In this document: one piece after another, positions 23,829 through 32,711 of the stretch
How positions within the stretch are numbered: the first letter of the stretch is position 1
Layout: each line of letters starts with the position of its first letter
DNA from: JAAXVQ01 sp964604705
GTDB lineage: Bacteria > Oederibacteriota > JAAXVQ01
DNA length: 64,000 nucleotides
Assembly (NCBI GenBank): GCA_964604705.1
Contig: CAZSAP010000009.1
Location: 62,001-126,000 of the forward strand
Direction of reading: 5' to 3'
Program-made: the position numbers and the translations under genes
Notes under the pieces: model-generated
Told to the model about the DNA's origin: nothing
What the model saw: only the letters and a program-made list of their open reading frames with translations
Database searches by the model: none

Positions 23829-25367
23829 TTAATACGATTTTGCCCAAATCACCCGACGCGGACTAGGTTTCCCGCTGAAGGGGCATATCCCGGGTTCCAG
23901 GTCATTGTCCAAAGGAATACAACGCACCGTCACACTCAAATCCTCGCGGATCTTAGCACTCACATCTGCATCTCCGCTGAAATGAGTATAGGCAAACCCA
24001 CCATGCACTTCCGGTTTTCCGGCATTTTTCGGTGTAAAGAAGGCATAAAAATCCTCTTTGGTATCCAACCGCACCGTGTTCTCTTGCCGAAGGTTTAAAG
24101 CGCGGGTATATAAATTGCCCTGCATTTCATCCAGGCGTGCGGTAAACGATTGAACAAATTCCTGTCGGGGTACATTCACCCGCTTTTCATCGACTTTATC
24201 TCGGCGTCCAAGAAAAACCGAGCCTGCGGCCATGTCACGCGGCCCTACTTCGATGGTCATGGGCACGCCTTTTTTAACCCAACGCCAATACTTTTCCCCA
24301 CCCCGACCTTCGCTGGCATCAATGATCACATTCACCTTGCGTCCGTGATACATTTGTCCGCTTAATTCTTGTTTCAGCTGTTCGCAATACTCCAACACTT
24401 GCGGCTTGGTCTCATCCGTGTGGATCACAGGGAGGATCACCGCGTGGGCCGGTGCCAACTTTGGCGGAAGCACCAGTCCGTTGTCATCGGCATGGGTCAT
24501 GATAAGCCCGCCAATCAAACGCGTGGAGACACCCCACGACGTGGTCCATGCCAGCTCTTGCTTCCCTTCCTGATTCAAGAAAAGGATCTCGGACGCCTTG
24601 GAAAAATTCTGCCCCAAAAAGTGAGAGGTTCCGGCTTGAAGCGCCTTTCGGTCCTGCATCATGGCCTCAATGCAATACGTGTTCACGGCGCCGGGGAAAC
24701 GCTCATCGGCCGTCTTCTCGCCTTTTAGCACGGGCATGGCCATCCAATTTTCAGCAAAATCCACATAAACATCCAACATGCGCAGCGTCTCGTCCATGGC
24801 TTCTTCGCGGGTCGCGTGTACGGTATGTCCCTCTTGCCACAAAAACTCGGTTGTTCGAAGAAACATGCGCGTGCGCATTTCCCAGCGCACCACATTGGCC
24901 CATTGATTTATGAGAATGGGCAGGTCGCGGTACGACTGCACCCACTTGGAAAACATAGCGCCAATGATGGTTTCCGACGTAGGGCGCACAATCAAGGGTT
25001 CTTCCAGCTTGCCGGCCGGAACGAGCTTTCCATCCGGCCCGGCTTGAAGTCGGTGATGCGTCACAACTGCGCATTCCTTGGCAAAGCCATCCACATGAGC
25101 CGCTTCTTTTTCTAAAAAACTCATCGGAATAAAAAGCGGGAAGTAAGCGTTTTGATGCCCGGTTTCCTTGAATTTGTCATCCAAGGCACGCTGGATATTT
25201 TCCCACAGGGAATACCCCCAGGGCTTAATCACCATACACCCACGTACCGGTGAATTCTCTGCCAGATCGGCCACCTGAACCACCTGTTGGTACCATTCAG
25301 GATAATCTTCCCCGCGGGTGGGTGTAATCGCGGTCTTGGTTTTTGCTTGCCCTTGTGCTTGAGTCAT
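23829..25367 (-). CDS. proS: Prolyl-tRNA synthetase (short, archaeal/eukaryote-like type)
   Basis: 512 residues. It charges tRNA-Pro with proline. Class II motifs: motif 2 WEMRTRMFLRTTEFLWQEGH and a motif 3 with GLIMTHADDNGLVLP. The C-terminal extension ending in ICPFSGKPSPRRVIWAKSY is characteristic of the shorter ProS type 3, which lacks the editing insertion of the E. coli enzyme. The length fits that type. It stands alone upstream of nifA on the same strand with a 281-bp gap and an inverted repeat between, so it is probably a separate unit. Confidence 0.95.
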   Translation of the reverse strand: MTQAQGQAKTKTAITPTRGEDYPEWYQQVVQVADLAENSPVRGCMVIKPWGYSLWENIQRALDDKFKETGHQNAYFPLFIPMSFLEKEAAHVDGFAKECAVVTHHRLQAGPDGKLVPAGKLEEPLIVRPTSETIIGAMFSKWVQSYRDLPILINQWANVVRWEMRTRMFLRTTEFLWQEGHTVHATREEAMDETLRMLDVYVDFAENWMAMPVLKGEKTADERFPGAVNTYCIEAMMQDRKALQAGTSHFLGQNFSKASEILFLNQEGKQELAWTTSWGVSTRLIGGLIMTHADDNGLVLPPKLAPAHAVILPVIHTDETKPQVLEYCEQLKQELSGQMYHGRKVNVIIDASEGRGGEKYWRWVKKGVPMTIEVGPRDMAAGSVFLGRRDKVDEKRVNVPRQEFVQSFTARLDEMQGNLYTRALNLRQENTVRLDTKEDFYAFFTPKNAGKPEVHGGFAYTHFSGDADVSAKIREDLSVTVRCIPLDNDLEPGICPFSGKPSPRRVIWAKSY

Positions 25368-25505
25368 AATGATTCTTGTTCCCCTTCATGCAACAATGTC
25401 TTCCGTTACAGCCCCTAGGAACCGCCCGGAACCTACTTTTATCCTAAAACGACTCTCCACCTATACATCATTGTTCTAAGGTTTTCAAATCTTTTCCTTT
25501 TCTCC

Positions 25506-25534
25506 TTGCGAACTTGAGCCACCCTCGATATAAA
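25506..25534 (+). promoter_or_regulatory. Sigma-70-type promoter for the GNAT-like gene
   Basis: TTGCGA (25506-25511), 17-bp spacer, TATAAA (25529-25534). The predicted start is about 80 nt before ATG 25622 and about 25 nt before an out-of-frame ATG at 25566 that has its own AAAGGAG. Confidence 0.55.
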
Positions 25535-25621
25535 AAAATTACACTTCTAGGCAAAAGGAGTTATAATGCAATCAGAAATTGATTGGTCGGATAGTATTTC
25601 TTGCTCCGGGGGGAGAGAAAT

Positions 25622-26437
25622 ATGCATCCTGAACTCCAATCGCAAGCGAATGTCACTTCAACTTTGTACGTCGAAACCGGCGTATACCGCAAACATTTTC
25701 ATTCTTCACACACACTGCTGCTCTCCGATAAATTCAATGTCGAGATTGTGTATCGCCCTTACAATGAACCCAATGTTAATTTGGACAATGAGTTGTGGAC
25801 CATCTTAATGCGTTCATGTGAAAAAACCGCGGACGAAGAAAATCAATATCGGGAAAAAATCAATATTCGTAAAGTCGCCATCAATGTGGATTATTTGATC
25901 ATCGCCAGTGTGGCCAATCACCTCGTGGCGTTTACCTCCGGTTCGTATGTTTCCGACAATATCTTTTATGTCAATGCGGCCATGGTGCTCCCCGAGTACC
26001 AAACTTCCGGACTCGGCGGTGTCCTCATTTGCTTATTGGCCCTTAAGCCCGTCATGCTCAATCTGCAGCGCAAAACCAACACCTATCTGATCTGCCGGAC
26101 ACAAAATCGGAAAGCCGCCAGCATTTTGGTGGGGGGATGCGACAACGCCAAAATTTCTACGGAAAACTTAGATCCTGACGCCGAACATGTGGTGGAAGAA
26201 ACCGTTTCATTCCTGCATTGCGATTTCGAGCCCGAAACCGGAATTACCCACAATGTCTATCCGGAGGGGTTGCCCAAGGGCTATGAAATTCACGACGAAC
26301 GTATCAATCATGCGTTTGCCCCTTTGGGTCCCACCGATGCCTGCTATGTGCTGGGCATGGCCCGCTTAAATGTCATTGCCCGCCTCTTGCGCGGACGATT
26401 ATTTTTAAACCCCCAGCACATTCTTTCCTCGACTTGA
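25622..26437 (+). CDS. GNAT-like protein of unknown substrate
   Basis: 271 residues from ATG 25622 (GGGGGGAG about 6 nt upstream). The middle of the protein carries a GNAT-like acetyl-CoA motif: VNAAMVLPEYQTSGLGGVLI, where QTSGLGG replaces the usual Q/R-x-x-G-x-G. NRKAASILVG follows in the motif B position. No close family is recognised, and the last 80 residues show no known domain. A histidine kinase gene starts 26 nt later on the same strand, so they may work together. A poly-G tract (25608-25613) precedes the start; one extra G would join it to an upstream start at 25566 with a stronger ribosome-binding site. Confidence 0.6.
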   Translation: MHPELQSQANVTSTLYVETGVYRKHFHSSHTLLLSDKFNVEIVYRPYNEPNVNLDNELWTILMRSCEKTADEENQYREKINIRKVAINVDYLIIASVANHLVAFTSGSYVSDNIFYVNAAMVLPEYQTSGLGGVLICLLALKPVMLNLQRKTNTYLICRTQNRKAASILVGGCDNAKISTENLDPDAEHVVEETVSFLHCDFEPETGITHNVYPEGLPKGYEIHDERINHAFAPLGPTDACYVLGMARLNVIARLLRGRLFLNPQHILSST

Positions 26438-26463
26438 AAACCCTATAAAGCGATAATACACAC

Positions 26464-28554
26464 ATGAAAAATCCACACTTTGTCCTCATCGCCTTTTTAA
26501 ACCTTACGATCGGTTTTTACATTTTCTTTAAAAACCAACATCGTCAAATCAACAAAGCTTTCCTTATTCTCTTTTTAGGTGCCACGGGTTGGGTTGCTTC
26601 TTTGTTTATGCTTTCCAACCTCATGGACTATGCGGTCGTCCTTTTTTACTGCAAGTTGGCGTTTGCCTCGGGTATGTTTGTCCCGGCCGCCATGCTCAAC
26701 TTGGTCTACTGTTTCCCCAACAAGCGGTTACCATGGAAAACACTGCTTAAAATCTACATCCCCGGGGTTATTGTATCGGCCATAAGTTTCACCTCACTCA
26801 TTGTGGGGGGGTGCATCATTTACGACTGGGGCGTCAAGGTTTTACCGGGAAAGCTCTACGTGCTTGCACTCGTATACTTTATCAGCTATCTGATCTTGAT
26901 TATTCATGGCATGATCATGCATTATCGGCAAACCGATCCTCATCTACGCACCCAGTGGCATTATATGATTTGGGGCCTGCCCATTCCGATCGCCTACATT
27001 CTTTTCACCAACCTCATATTGCCCCGCCTCGGTTTTAAAAACGTTTACGCACTCGGACCGTGGGCTTCGCTTGAAATTGTGCTGGTTCTCGGATACGCGA
27101 TTTACAAATTCCATTTATTTGAACTCGACATCCTCCTTCGGAAAACCATAGTATTTGTTTGCACGGTCTTCCTACTGGGCGGTGCCACTTACCTGTTAAC
27201 CCGGAGTGCTCGCTTTCTATTCTCCGGATTAACCTATGAGAATCTCATATTTGTCGTTATCCTGGTTGCCGTCACCTTGGCTTTTTATCCGTTGTTTAAA
27301 CGCGCAATGGAAAAAATCATCTTAAAGCTTTGGCCCAACCGCAATCTTGAGATACTTCATTTGTTTGAAGAGACGCTCTACCTGGATGAGCTGTTTAAGG
27401 ATTTGCCCAATTATCTTAAAAAGCTGACCAGCAATATCATTCACACCCTGCAGTATAAATCCGCCGCCATTTATTTGCTCGAAGAAACCGAACACACCTT
27501 TAAGCGCTTTACGCAAGAAGGCAGTGAAACCGATGTGTACCCCGAGCTTATAGATCTGGAGCATCCCATCACCCAGTGGATGCTATCCCACAATCACCAC
27601 ATCGACATTGATCAATTTATTTACGAATACGGGCACTTGTTTCTTTTCACTCAACCGCATCCCGACCTAAAAAACATCTGTGATTTCTTTCATTTTCATC
27701 GCCTGAAATTAGCCTACCCCATTTATTTGAACTACAAATTGATTGGCATCCTCTTTTTGGGGATTAAACGCAACGGCCAACATATCCGGGTGCAGGAACT
27801 TTCGCTTTTCAAAACCCTCACAGACCAACTCAGCATTGCGTACCTCATGTACTTGAGCTATAAGATCAACGAACAAAACCTCGCGACCGATCGGCTCAAA
27901 CTGGTGGGTACCATGTCGGCAAGCCTGGCTCACGAAATTAAAAATCCCATGACCTCCATTCGCTCGCTCATCGAGATGCTCGCGACCACAAATCGCAAGC
28001 AAGAGGTAACGGACATGATTCTGCAGATCATCCCCACTGAGATTGATCGTATTACGAAAATTATCAACGACCTCTTGGAGTTTTCTAAAGCCAAGGCCTG
28101 CAACAAGACGTTGTACAACTTGAAGGCATTGATTGACGATCTATTGTTTCTTATGGATCGTGAGGTTCAAAAGCGCGGTTTGATTCTCGAAAAGACCATA
28201 GATGAAAATGTAAATGTCTACGCCGATCGAAACGAACTTAAGCAAGTGCTGATCAATCTCATCCTTAACGCGTGCCAAGCTTCGGACTCCGGCGCCAAGA
28301 TCATTGTGTCCGGCGGACAGATCCAAAATCAAACCTGGATTGAAATACGCGACACGGGGAAAGGCATTACTCCAAAAGATCTCGCACTTATATTCGAACC
28401 GTTCTATACCACCAAAACATCCGGGACCGGTTTGGGACTCTCAACCTCGAAGCGAATCATTGATGCTCACGGCGGAAAAATATTGGTTGAAAGCGAAAGC
28501 GGAAAAGGCAGCCGATTTACAATTTTGCTCCCTACTCCACCGTCCTTGCCTTAG
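26464..28554 (+). CDS. Membrane histidine kinase with multi-pass N-terminal sensor and GAF-like domain
   Basis: 696 residues. The N-terminal 290 residues contain seven or more hydrophobic segments (7TM-type sensor region, then two more, such as FVCTVFLLGGATYLLTR). A GAF-like domain (about 295-460) follows. The kinase core has the H-box SLAHEIKNPMTSIRSL, the N-box NLILNACQAS, DTGKGITPKD and GTGLGLSTSKR. It autophosphorylates on the H-box histidine; the partner response regulator is not in the window, so it is an orphan here. It follows the GNAT-like gene by 26 nt and is probably cotranscribed. The signal sensed is unknown. Confidence 0.85.
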   Translation: MKNPHFVLIAFLNLTIGFYIFFKNQHRQINKAFLILFLGATGWVASLFMLSNLMDYAVVLFYCKLAFASGMFVPAAMLNLVYCFPNKRLPWKTLLKIYIPGVIVSAISFTSLIVGGCIIYDWGVKVLPGKLYVLALVYFISYLILIIHGMIMHYRQTDPHLRTQWHYMIWGLPIPIAYILFTNLILPRLGFKNVYALGPWASLEIVLVLGYAIYKFHLFELDILLRKTIVFVCTVFLLGGATYLLTRSARFLFSGLTYENLIFVVILVAVTLAFYPLFKRAMEKIILKLWPNRNLEILHLFEETLYLDELFKDLPNYLKKLTSNIIHTLQYKSAAIYLLEETEHTFKRFTQEGSETDVYPELIDLEHPITQWMLSHNHHIDIDQFIYEYGHLFLFTQPHPDLKNICDFFHFHRLKLAYPIYLNYKLIGILFLGIKRNGQHIRVQELSLFKTLTDQLSIAYLMYLSYKINEQNLATDRLKLVGTMSASLAHEIKNPMTSIRSLIEMLATTNRKQEVTDMILQIIPTEIDRITKIINDLLEFSKAKACNKTLYNLKALIDDLLFLMDREVQKRGLILEKTIDENVNVYADRNELKQVLINLILNACQASDSGAKIIVSGGQIQNQTWIEIRDTGKGITPKDLALIFEPFYTTKTSGTGLGLSTSKRIIDAHGGKILVESESGKGSRFTILLPTPPSLP

Positions 28555-28625
28555 GGTTACCCCAACCGCCTAGGGAAGTCTCTTCCCCAGACCCCTTTCT
28601 GGTTCGATTCTTTCTTGTTAAATAG

Positions 28626-28657
28626 AAAAGGGGCTGGCGTAAACGCCAACCCCTTTT
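28626..28657. terminator. Bidirectional rho-independent terminator
   Basis: AAAAGGGGCTGGCG, a 4-nt loop, then CGCCAACCCCTTTT: arms of 14 nt with one wobble and A/T runs on both ends. It serves the histidine kinase on the plus strand and gltX-tRNA-Gln on the minus strand. Confidence 0.85.
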
Positions 28658-28664
28658 CCTAATT

Positions 28665-28740
28665 TGGCTGCCGACCCTGGAATCGAACCAGGAACACCCT
28701 GCTCCAGAGGCAGGTGCTCTGCCAATTGAGCTAGTCGGCA
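28665..28740 (-). tRNA. tRNA-Gln (anticodon CUG)
   Basis: 76 nt with encoded CCA. TGCCGAC pairs with GTCGGCA, giving the U1-A72 pair typical of tRNA-Gln. Anticodon stem CCTGC/GCAGG with loop CTCTGGA (anticodon CTG, reads CAG). T arm CCTGG-TTCGATT-CCAGG. Lies 54 nt downstream of gltX on the same strand, with a terminator after it. Confidence 0.93.
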
Positions 28741-28794
28741 ATAACACTCCTGCACCGGACCACCCAACTGTCCGTGCTGTTTCATTCGTTATGG

Positions 28795-30267
28795 CTAAAC
28801 CTTAATGCCTACACTGGCCAACCCATCGGCCAGACGCCGTAAGGTGCGTTCTTTGCCCAACAATTCCAAAACTTCAAAAATACTCGGTGAATTAGCCCGT
28901 CCCGTAACTGCGGCCCGCAGCGGATGCACCAAATCGCCAAATTTAACCTGCGCTTCGGCAATAAACGCCTTCATGCACTCCTCTAAACCCGCATGGGTGA
29001 AGGATTCTAGCATGGTCAGCTTTTGGTGTAAAGTCCTAAATATCTCTGGACGCTCATTGGCCAATTGCAGTTTCGCCAGAGCCGCTTCTTCCACCACAAC
29101 CGATTCCCCGAAGAAATACGTGACATGACCGGGCAATTCATTGAACACTTTGACATGTTCTTTAACCAACAAAGCCACCCGGCCAGCCCAGATTTTTTGC
29201 TCTGGAGTCATGGCTTCAGATACAAGGCCCGCCTTGATTAAGTAGGGAACGGCCCGCGCAATGTACTCTTCCACGGCCAACTGCCGAATGTACATACCGT
29301 TCATCCACTGCAATTTCGCCGGATCGAACACCGCAGGATTCTTGCTTACCTTCTTCAATGAGAACTTTTCGATAAGTTGTTCGCGCGAAAACAAAGTGGT
29401 CTTGTCGTCAAACGCCCAACCCAGAAGCGCGAGATAGTTAATCATGGTCTGGGGCAGAAACCCCTCCTCGGCATACGCACCTACGGCAGTGGCACCATGC
29501 CGCTTGGACAACCGCGTCTTATCCGACCCTAAAATCATGGGTACGTGCGCAAACGCCGGCAGCTCCTCGCCCAAGGCCTGATACAAGAGTATTTGTCGTG
29601 GTGTGTTGGAGATGTGATCGTCCCCACGGATAATATGCGTGATTTTCATGGCTGCATCATCGACCACGACCGCAAAGTTGTAGGTAGGAAGTCCGTTGGT
29701 GCGTGCCAGCACCCAATCGTCCAAAACCGCGTTTTCAAACACCATCTTTCCCCGGATTTTGTCGTCAATCACCGTGCTGCCTTCTGTGGGTACCTTTAAA
29801 CGCACCACATACGGTTCCCCGGCGGCGACCCGGGCCTGGGCTTGGCTCGCGCTCAGACCACGACAGGTACCGTCATACTTAGGTTGTTGCCCTGTGGCCA
29901 TGGCCTGCTCACGTTTTTTTTCCAACATCTCAGCCGAACAAAAGCAAGGGTATGCAAGTTCATGTTCCAGCAGGAAGTCGAGCTTCTGCCGATAAAGATC
30001 CATCCGCTGTGTCTGGAAATAAGGACCGTACGCACCGCCTACATCCGGACCTTCGTCCCACGTCAAGCCCATCCATTTCAAATCGTGCAAAATCATTTGT
30101 ACCGACTCGTCCGTTGAACGTTCCGCATCGGTATCTTCAATACGTAGGACAAACACACCGTTTTGGCGACGGGCATACAAATAATTGAACAAGGCTGTCC
30201 GTGCGCCGCCAATATGCAAATGCCCGGTGGGCGAGGGCGCAAAGCGTACCCGAATCGTCTCTGTCAT
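28795..30267 (-). CDS. gltX: Glutamyl-tRNA synthetase
   Basis: 490 residues from ATG 30267 (AGGAGG 9 nt upstream; the TTG at 30276 overlaps that site). Class I signatures: APSPTGHLHIGGARTA (HIGH) and KTRLSKRHGA (KMSKS). A Cys-containing insertion (YPCFCSAEML) matches the zinc-type GluRS pattern in part. It charges tRNA-Glu. Because a tRNA-Gln gene follows on the same transcript, and many deep-branching bacteria lack GlnRS, it may be a non-discriminating enzyme that also charges tRNA-Gln for GatCAB; this is inference. Confidence 0.96.
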   Translation of the reverse strand: MTETIRVRFAPSPTGHLHIGGARTALFNYLYARRQNGVFVLRIEDTDAERSTDESVQMILHDLKWMGLTWDEGPDVGGAYGPYFQTQRMDLYRQKLDFLLEHELAYPCFCSAEMLEKKREQAMATGQQPKYDGTCRGLSASQAQARVAAGEPYVVRLKVPTEGSTVIDDKIRGKMVFENAVLDDWVLARTNGLPTYNFAVVVDDAAMKITHIIRGDDHISNTPRQILLYQALGEELPAFAHVPMILGSDKTRLSKRHGATAVGAYAEEGFLPQTMINYLALLGWAFDDKTTLFSREQLIEKFSLKKVSKNPAVFDPAKLQWMNGMYIRQLAVEEYIARAVPYLIKAGLVSEAMTPEQKIWAGRVALLVKEHVKVFNELPGHVTYFFGESVVVEEAALAKLQLANERPEIFRTLHQKLTMLESFTHAGLEECMKAFIAEAQVKFGDLVHPLRAAVTGRANSPSIFEVLELLGKERTLRRLADGLASVGIKV

Positions 30268-30300
30268 ACCCGTCAACCTCCTCTGAATCTAATGTGCAAT

Positions 30301-30336
30301 AAAAAACCCCCCTACCAAGTACCGCGGGCAGGAGGG
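30301..30336 (-). terminator. Rho-independent terminator after the bactofilin gene
   Basis: Ten-pair stem (CCCTCCTGCC with GGTAGGGGGG, two wobbles), 10-nt loop and six Ts on the minus strand. It separates the bactofilin unit from gltX. Confidence 0.8.
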
Positions 30337-30363
30337 ACCTCGTTCGAACCAATAGCGTTGAAC

Positions 30364-30747
30364 CTATTTTTTTAGCTTGCTGGGATCCAACTTGAACTCG
30401 GTCTCAACTTTATCCAAGCCCATATCGCAATTGCCTTTAAACACAACCCCTTCGGCAATGACAAGCCGTGGGGTGCGAATATCCCCCTGCAACTGCCCCG
30501 TAGGGGTTATTTCCAAGCGCTTAATGCTGCTGACGTTTCCGGTCACTTTTCCTGAAAGCATAATGCTTTTCGCACTGATGTTGCCTTTAACCACGCCTTT
30601 TTCCCCGACAATAACCCCTTCTTCGCTGGTGACATTGCCTTCAATGCGTCCGTCAATGCGAATGGTACCCTTGGCGAAAATCTGTCCCTTAAAATCCGAT
30701 CCCATACCCAAAACAGTATCGACATTACCGATTTTGTTTTCCGACAT
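30364..30747 (-). CDS. Bactofilin (polymer-forming cytoskeletal protein)
   Basis: 127 residues. The central about 90 residues form the right-handed beta-helical bactofilin domain: repeated GTIRIDGRIEGNV, GVVKGNISAKSI, GKVTGNVSS and GDIRTPRLVIAEG turns. Bactofilins assemble nucleotide-free filaments that localise envelope enzymes and chromosome-segregation proteins. The gene follows an M23 peptidase by 12 nt and lies in a cluster with parA and parB. Bactofilin-M23 pairs control cell shape in Caulobacter-type and Helicobacter-type bacteria, and bactofilins bind ParA/ParB in Myxococcus. GGAG precedes the start by 6 nt. Confidence 0.92.
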   Translation of the reverse strand: MSENKIGNVDTVLGMGSDFKGQIFAKGTIRIDGRIEGNVTSEEGVIVGEKGVVKGNISAKSIMLSGKVTGNVSSIKRLEITPTGQLQGDIRTPRLVIAEGVVFKGNCDMGLDKVETEFKLDPSKLKK

Positions 30748-30759
30748 GAACGACTCCGA

Positions 30760-31665
30760 TTATTGTTTCAGATATTTTTGGGGATCCACAGGGACACCGT
30801 GATTGCGGATCTCAAAATGCAAATGCGGTGCTGTGGAACGACCGGTACTACCGAGGAAGGCAATCACCTGTCCACGCTTGATGCGCTGCCCGACATTGAC
30901 CAAACTACGCTGCAAATGGCCATACCGGGTCGAATATCCATACCCATGGTCCATAACAATCAGCTTGCCATAACCACCCTGCCATCCGGAATACACCACA
31001 ACTCCATCGGCAGGGGCTTTGACTGAACTGCCTTCTTCATTGGCAATATCCAATCCTTGGTGGAAGGTAAGCCCATCCCAAAACGGAGATTGCCGCATAC
31101 CGAAACGCGAGGTAATCCAGCCCCGGACAGGCCAACTGGTGGGACGCGACGCCAACAGCGACCGCTGGTTGGCGACATATTTTTTCAATTCATTATAGGT
31201 TTCTACGTTTTCCGAGGCCGATTTACGCAAAAAGCCCAAGCTCTGGTCAAATTCATTTTCCGTGATGGCAGGACGGTTTTTTAGAGTCTGCATCAACTGT
31301 ACTTGATCGGCCGCAGTCGGTCCACCCTCACCCGTATACTCCAAAAGGGCTTTCCGTGACTTCATTTTCAGCATGGCCTGGAGTTCGTCTTCCATTTTGG
31401 CAACCCGTTGAATCGCCTCGTGGGATTTGGCTAATTCTTGAATAAAATAGGCGTTTTTCTCTGTCAGCTGGATATTGGCCCGCTTGACGGTCTCATAATT
31501 CATCCGCTGGGTGATAATAAACGACGCGACACCAATCGTCCCAAGCCACAAAATACTCATAACCACCAACACCGGAATGGAAAGTTGAAAGGAAAACGTC
31601 TTTCCCGCGTTGTGTGGAATCAGCATCAAGGTAACAAAATTTTTCTTTTCTTTGGATATTCCCAT
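30760..31665 (-). CDS. Membrane-anchored M23 (LytM) metallopeptidase
   Basis: 301 residues from ATG 31665 (a longer frame to 31710 is unsupported). One membrane segment (IPVLVVMSILWLGTIGVASF) anchors it, followed by a coiled-coil stalk. The C-terminal LytM domain is complete: FHQGLDIANEEG provides His and Asp zinc ligands and APHLHFEIR the HxH pair. It should cut peptide cross-links of peptidoglycan in the periplasm. Adjacent bactofilin gene (12 nt) suggests that the filament positions it at the membrane for cell-shape or division control. Confidence 0.92.
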   Translation of the reverse strand: MGISKEKKNFVTLMLIPHNAGKTFSFQLSIPVLVVMSILWLGTIGVASFIITQRMNYETVKRANIQLTEKNAYFIQELAKSHEAIQRVAKMEDELQAMLKMKSRKALLEYTGEGGPTAADQVQLMQTLKNRPAITENEFDQSLGFLRKSASENVETYNELKKYVANQRSLLASRPTSWPVRGWITSRFGMRQSPFWDGLTFHQGLDIANEEGSSVKAPADGVVVYSGWQGGYGKLIVMDHGYGYSTRYGHLQRSLVNVGQRIKRGQVIAFLGSTGRSTAPHLHFEIRNHGVPVDPQKYLKQ

Positions 31666-31776
31666 ATTCCTAGCCTCTATATCATTATCGGACAAAATCA
31701 GTAAAACCAAAGAACCAGATTAAATAATAATACTATTTTCAAAAACGGTCAAATATTTTGTAAACTTTTTATTGAT

Positions 31777-32652
31777 TTATCCCAACAACGAAACAATTCG
31801 ATCCAAATCCTCTAGCGAGTAATACTCGATCTCAATTTTGCCCTTTTGCCCATTCCGAGGAATCACCCGGACATGTGTCCCCATTTTTCGCCGCAATTCT
31901 TCTTCCAAATGGCGAGCATGCGGATCTTTGATCTCGGTTTTGGCACTTTTGACCTTGGCTGGCTTGGGAGGTTTAATGCCTTGCGCCAATCGTTCTACTT
32001 CGCGCACCGAGAGGCTGTCCCGCACGATTTTATCGGCCAAATTCTGCATGGCCGTTTCATCTTCCAAGGTCATGAGCGCCCGGGCATGCCCTTCGCTCAA
32101 ACGACCATCTCCGACCATATCCAAAACATTTATGGGCAATTTCAGCAAACGCAGGGTATTGGCCACCGACGAGCGGTCCTTGCCCACTTTGGCAGCCATC
32201 TCCTCCTGGGTCAATTGAAACTGAAGCATTAGCTGCTGATAGGCCCGCGCTTCTTCCACTGGGTTCAAATCCGCGCGCTGAATATTCTCGATCAGGGCCA
32301 TTTCCATGCTGTCGCGGTCACTGATATCACGGATGATCGCCGGAATTTGTCCCAAACCGGCTAGTTTTGAAGCCCGCAAACGCCGTTCGCCGGCTACCAG
32401 TTCATACTGCCCGTCGGCTTTCGGGCGAACAATAATCGGCTGCATAACGCCCTTTTCCCGAATGGACGCGGCCAATTCCTCAAGTTCATGGGGTTGAAAC
32501 TCACGCCGTGGCTGAAAGGGGTTGGGGGCAATCACATCGATGGGCAATTCCTGCCGGTTGGCCGTGGCTGCCGTACTGGCCGGTGCTTCATCAAGATTTC
32601 CATTCAACGGGATCAAGGACTCCAAACCACGTCCCAACGCTTGTCTGCTCAT
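31777..32652 (-). CDS. parB: Chromosome-partitioning protein ParB
   Basis: 291 residues. Begins MSRQALGRGLESLIPLNG, the usual ParB N-terminus. The CTP-binding/ParB-N motif is GERRLRASKLAGL, and the helix-turn-helix is TQEEMAAKVGKDRSSVANTLRLLKLP. The basic/C-terminal dimerisation part ends YYSLEDLDRIVSLLG. It binds parS sites near the origin and loads SMC. The gene lies 59 nt downstream of parA, and GGGGTG precedes the start. No parS consensus (TGTTTCACGTGAAACA) was noticed in the window. Confidence 0.95.
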   Translation of the reverse strand: MSRQALGRGLESLIPLNGNLDEAPASTAATANRQELPIDVIAPNPFQPRREFQPHELEELAASIREKGVMQPIIVRPKADGQYELVAGERRLRASKLAGLGQIPAIIRDISDRDSMEMALIENIQRADLNPVEEARAYQQLMLQFQLTQEEMAAKVGKDRSSVANTLRLLKLPINVLDMVGDGRLSEGHARALMTLEDETAMQNLADKIVRDSLSVREVERLAQGIKPPKPAKVKSAKTEIKDPHARHLEEELRRKMGTHVRVIPRNGQKGKIEIEYYSLEDLDRIVSLLG

Positions 32653-32711
32653 ACGTCTTTACACCCCTTTGTTTTACAAATTCATACCCTAGCACATGCC
32701 ATTCTGCCAAA

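Noticed and set aside
25566..25808. 80-codon frame with a strong ribosome-binding site
   Set aside because: After about 15 codons it is only the shifted shadow of the GNAT-like gene; kept as evidence for a possible slippage start, not as a gene.
30317..30345. T-box-like sequence GTACCGCGGGC near gltX
   Set aside because: It is on the plus strand with no downstream gene there; on the minus strand the same bases are the loop and stem of a simple terminator.
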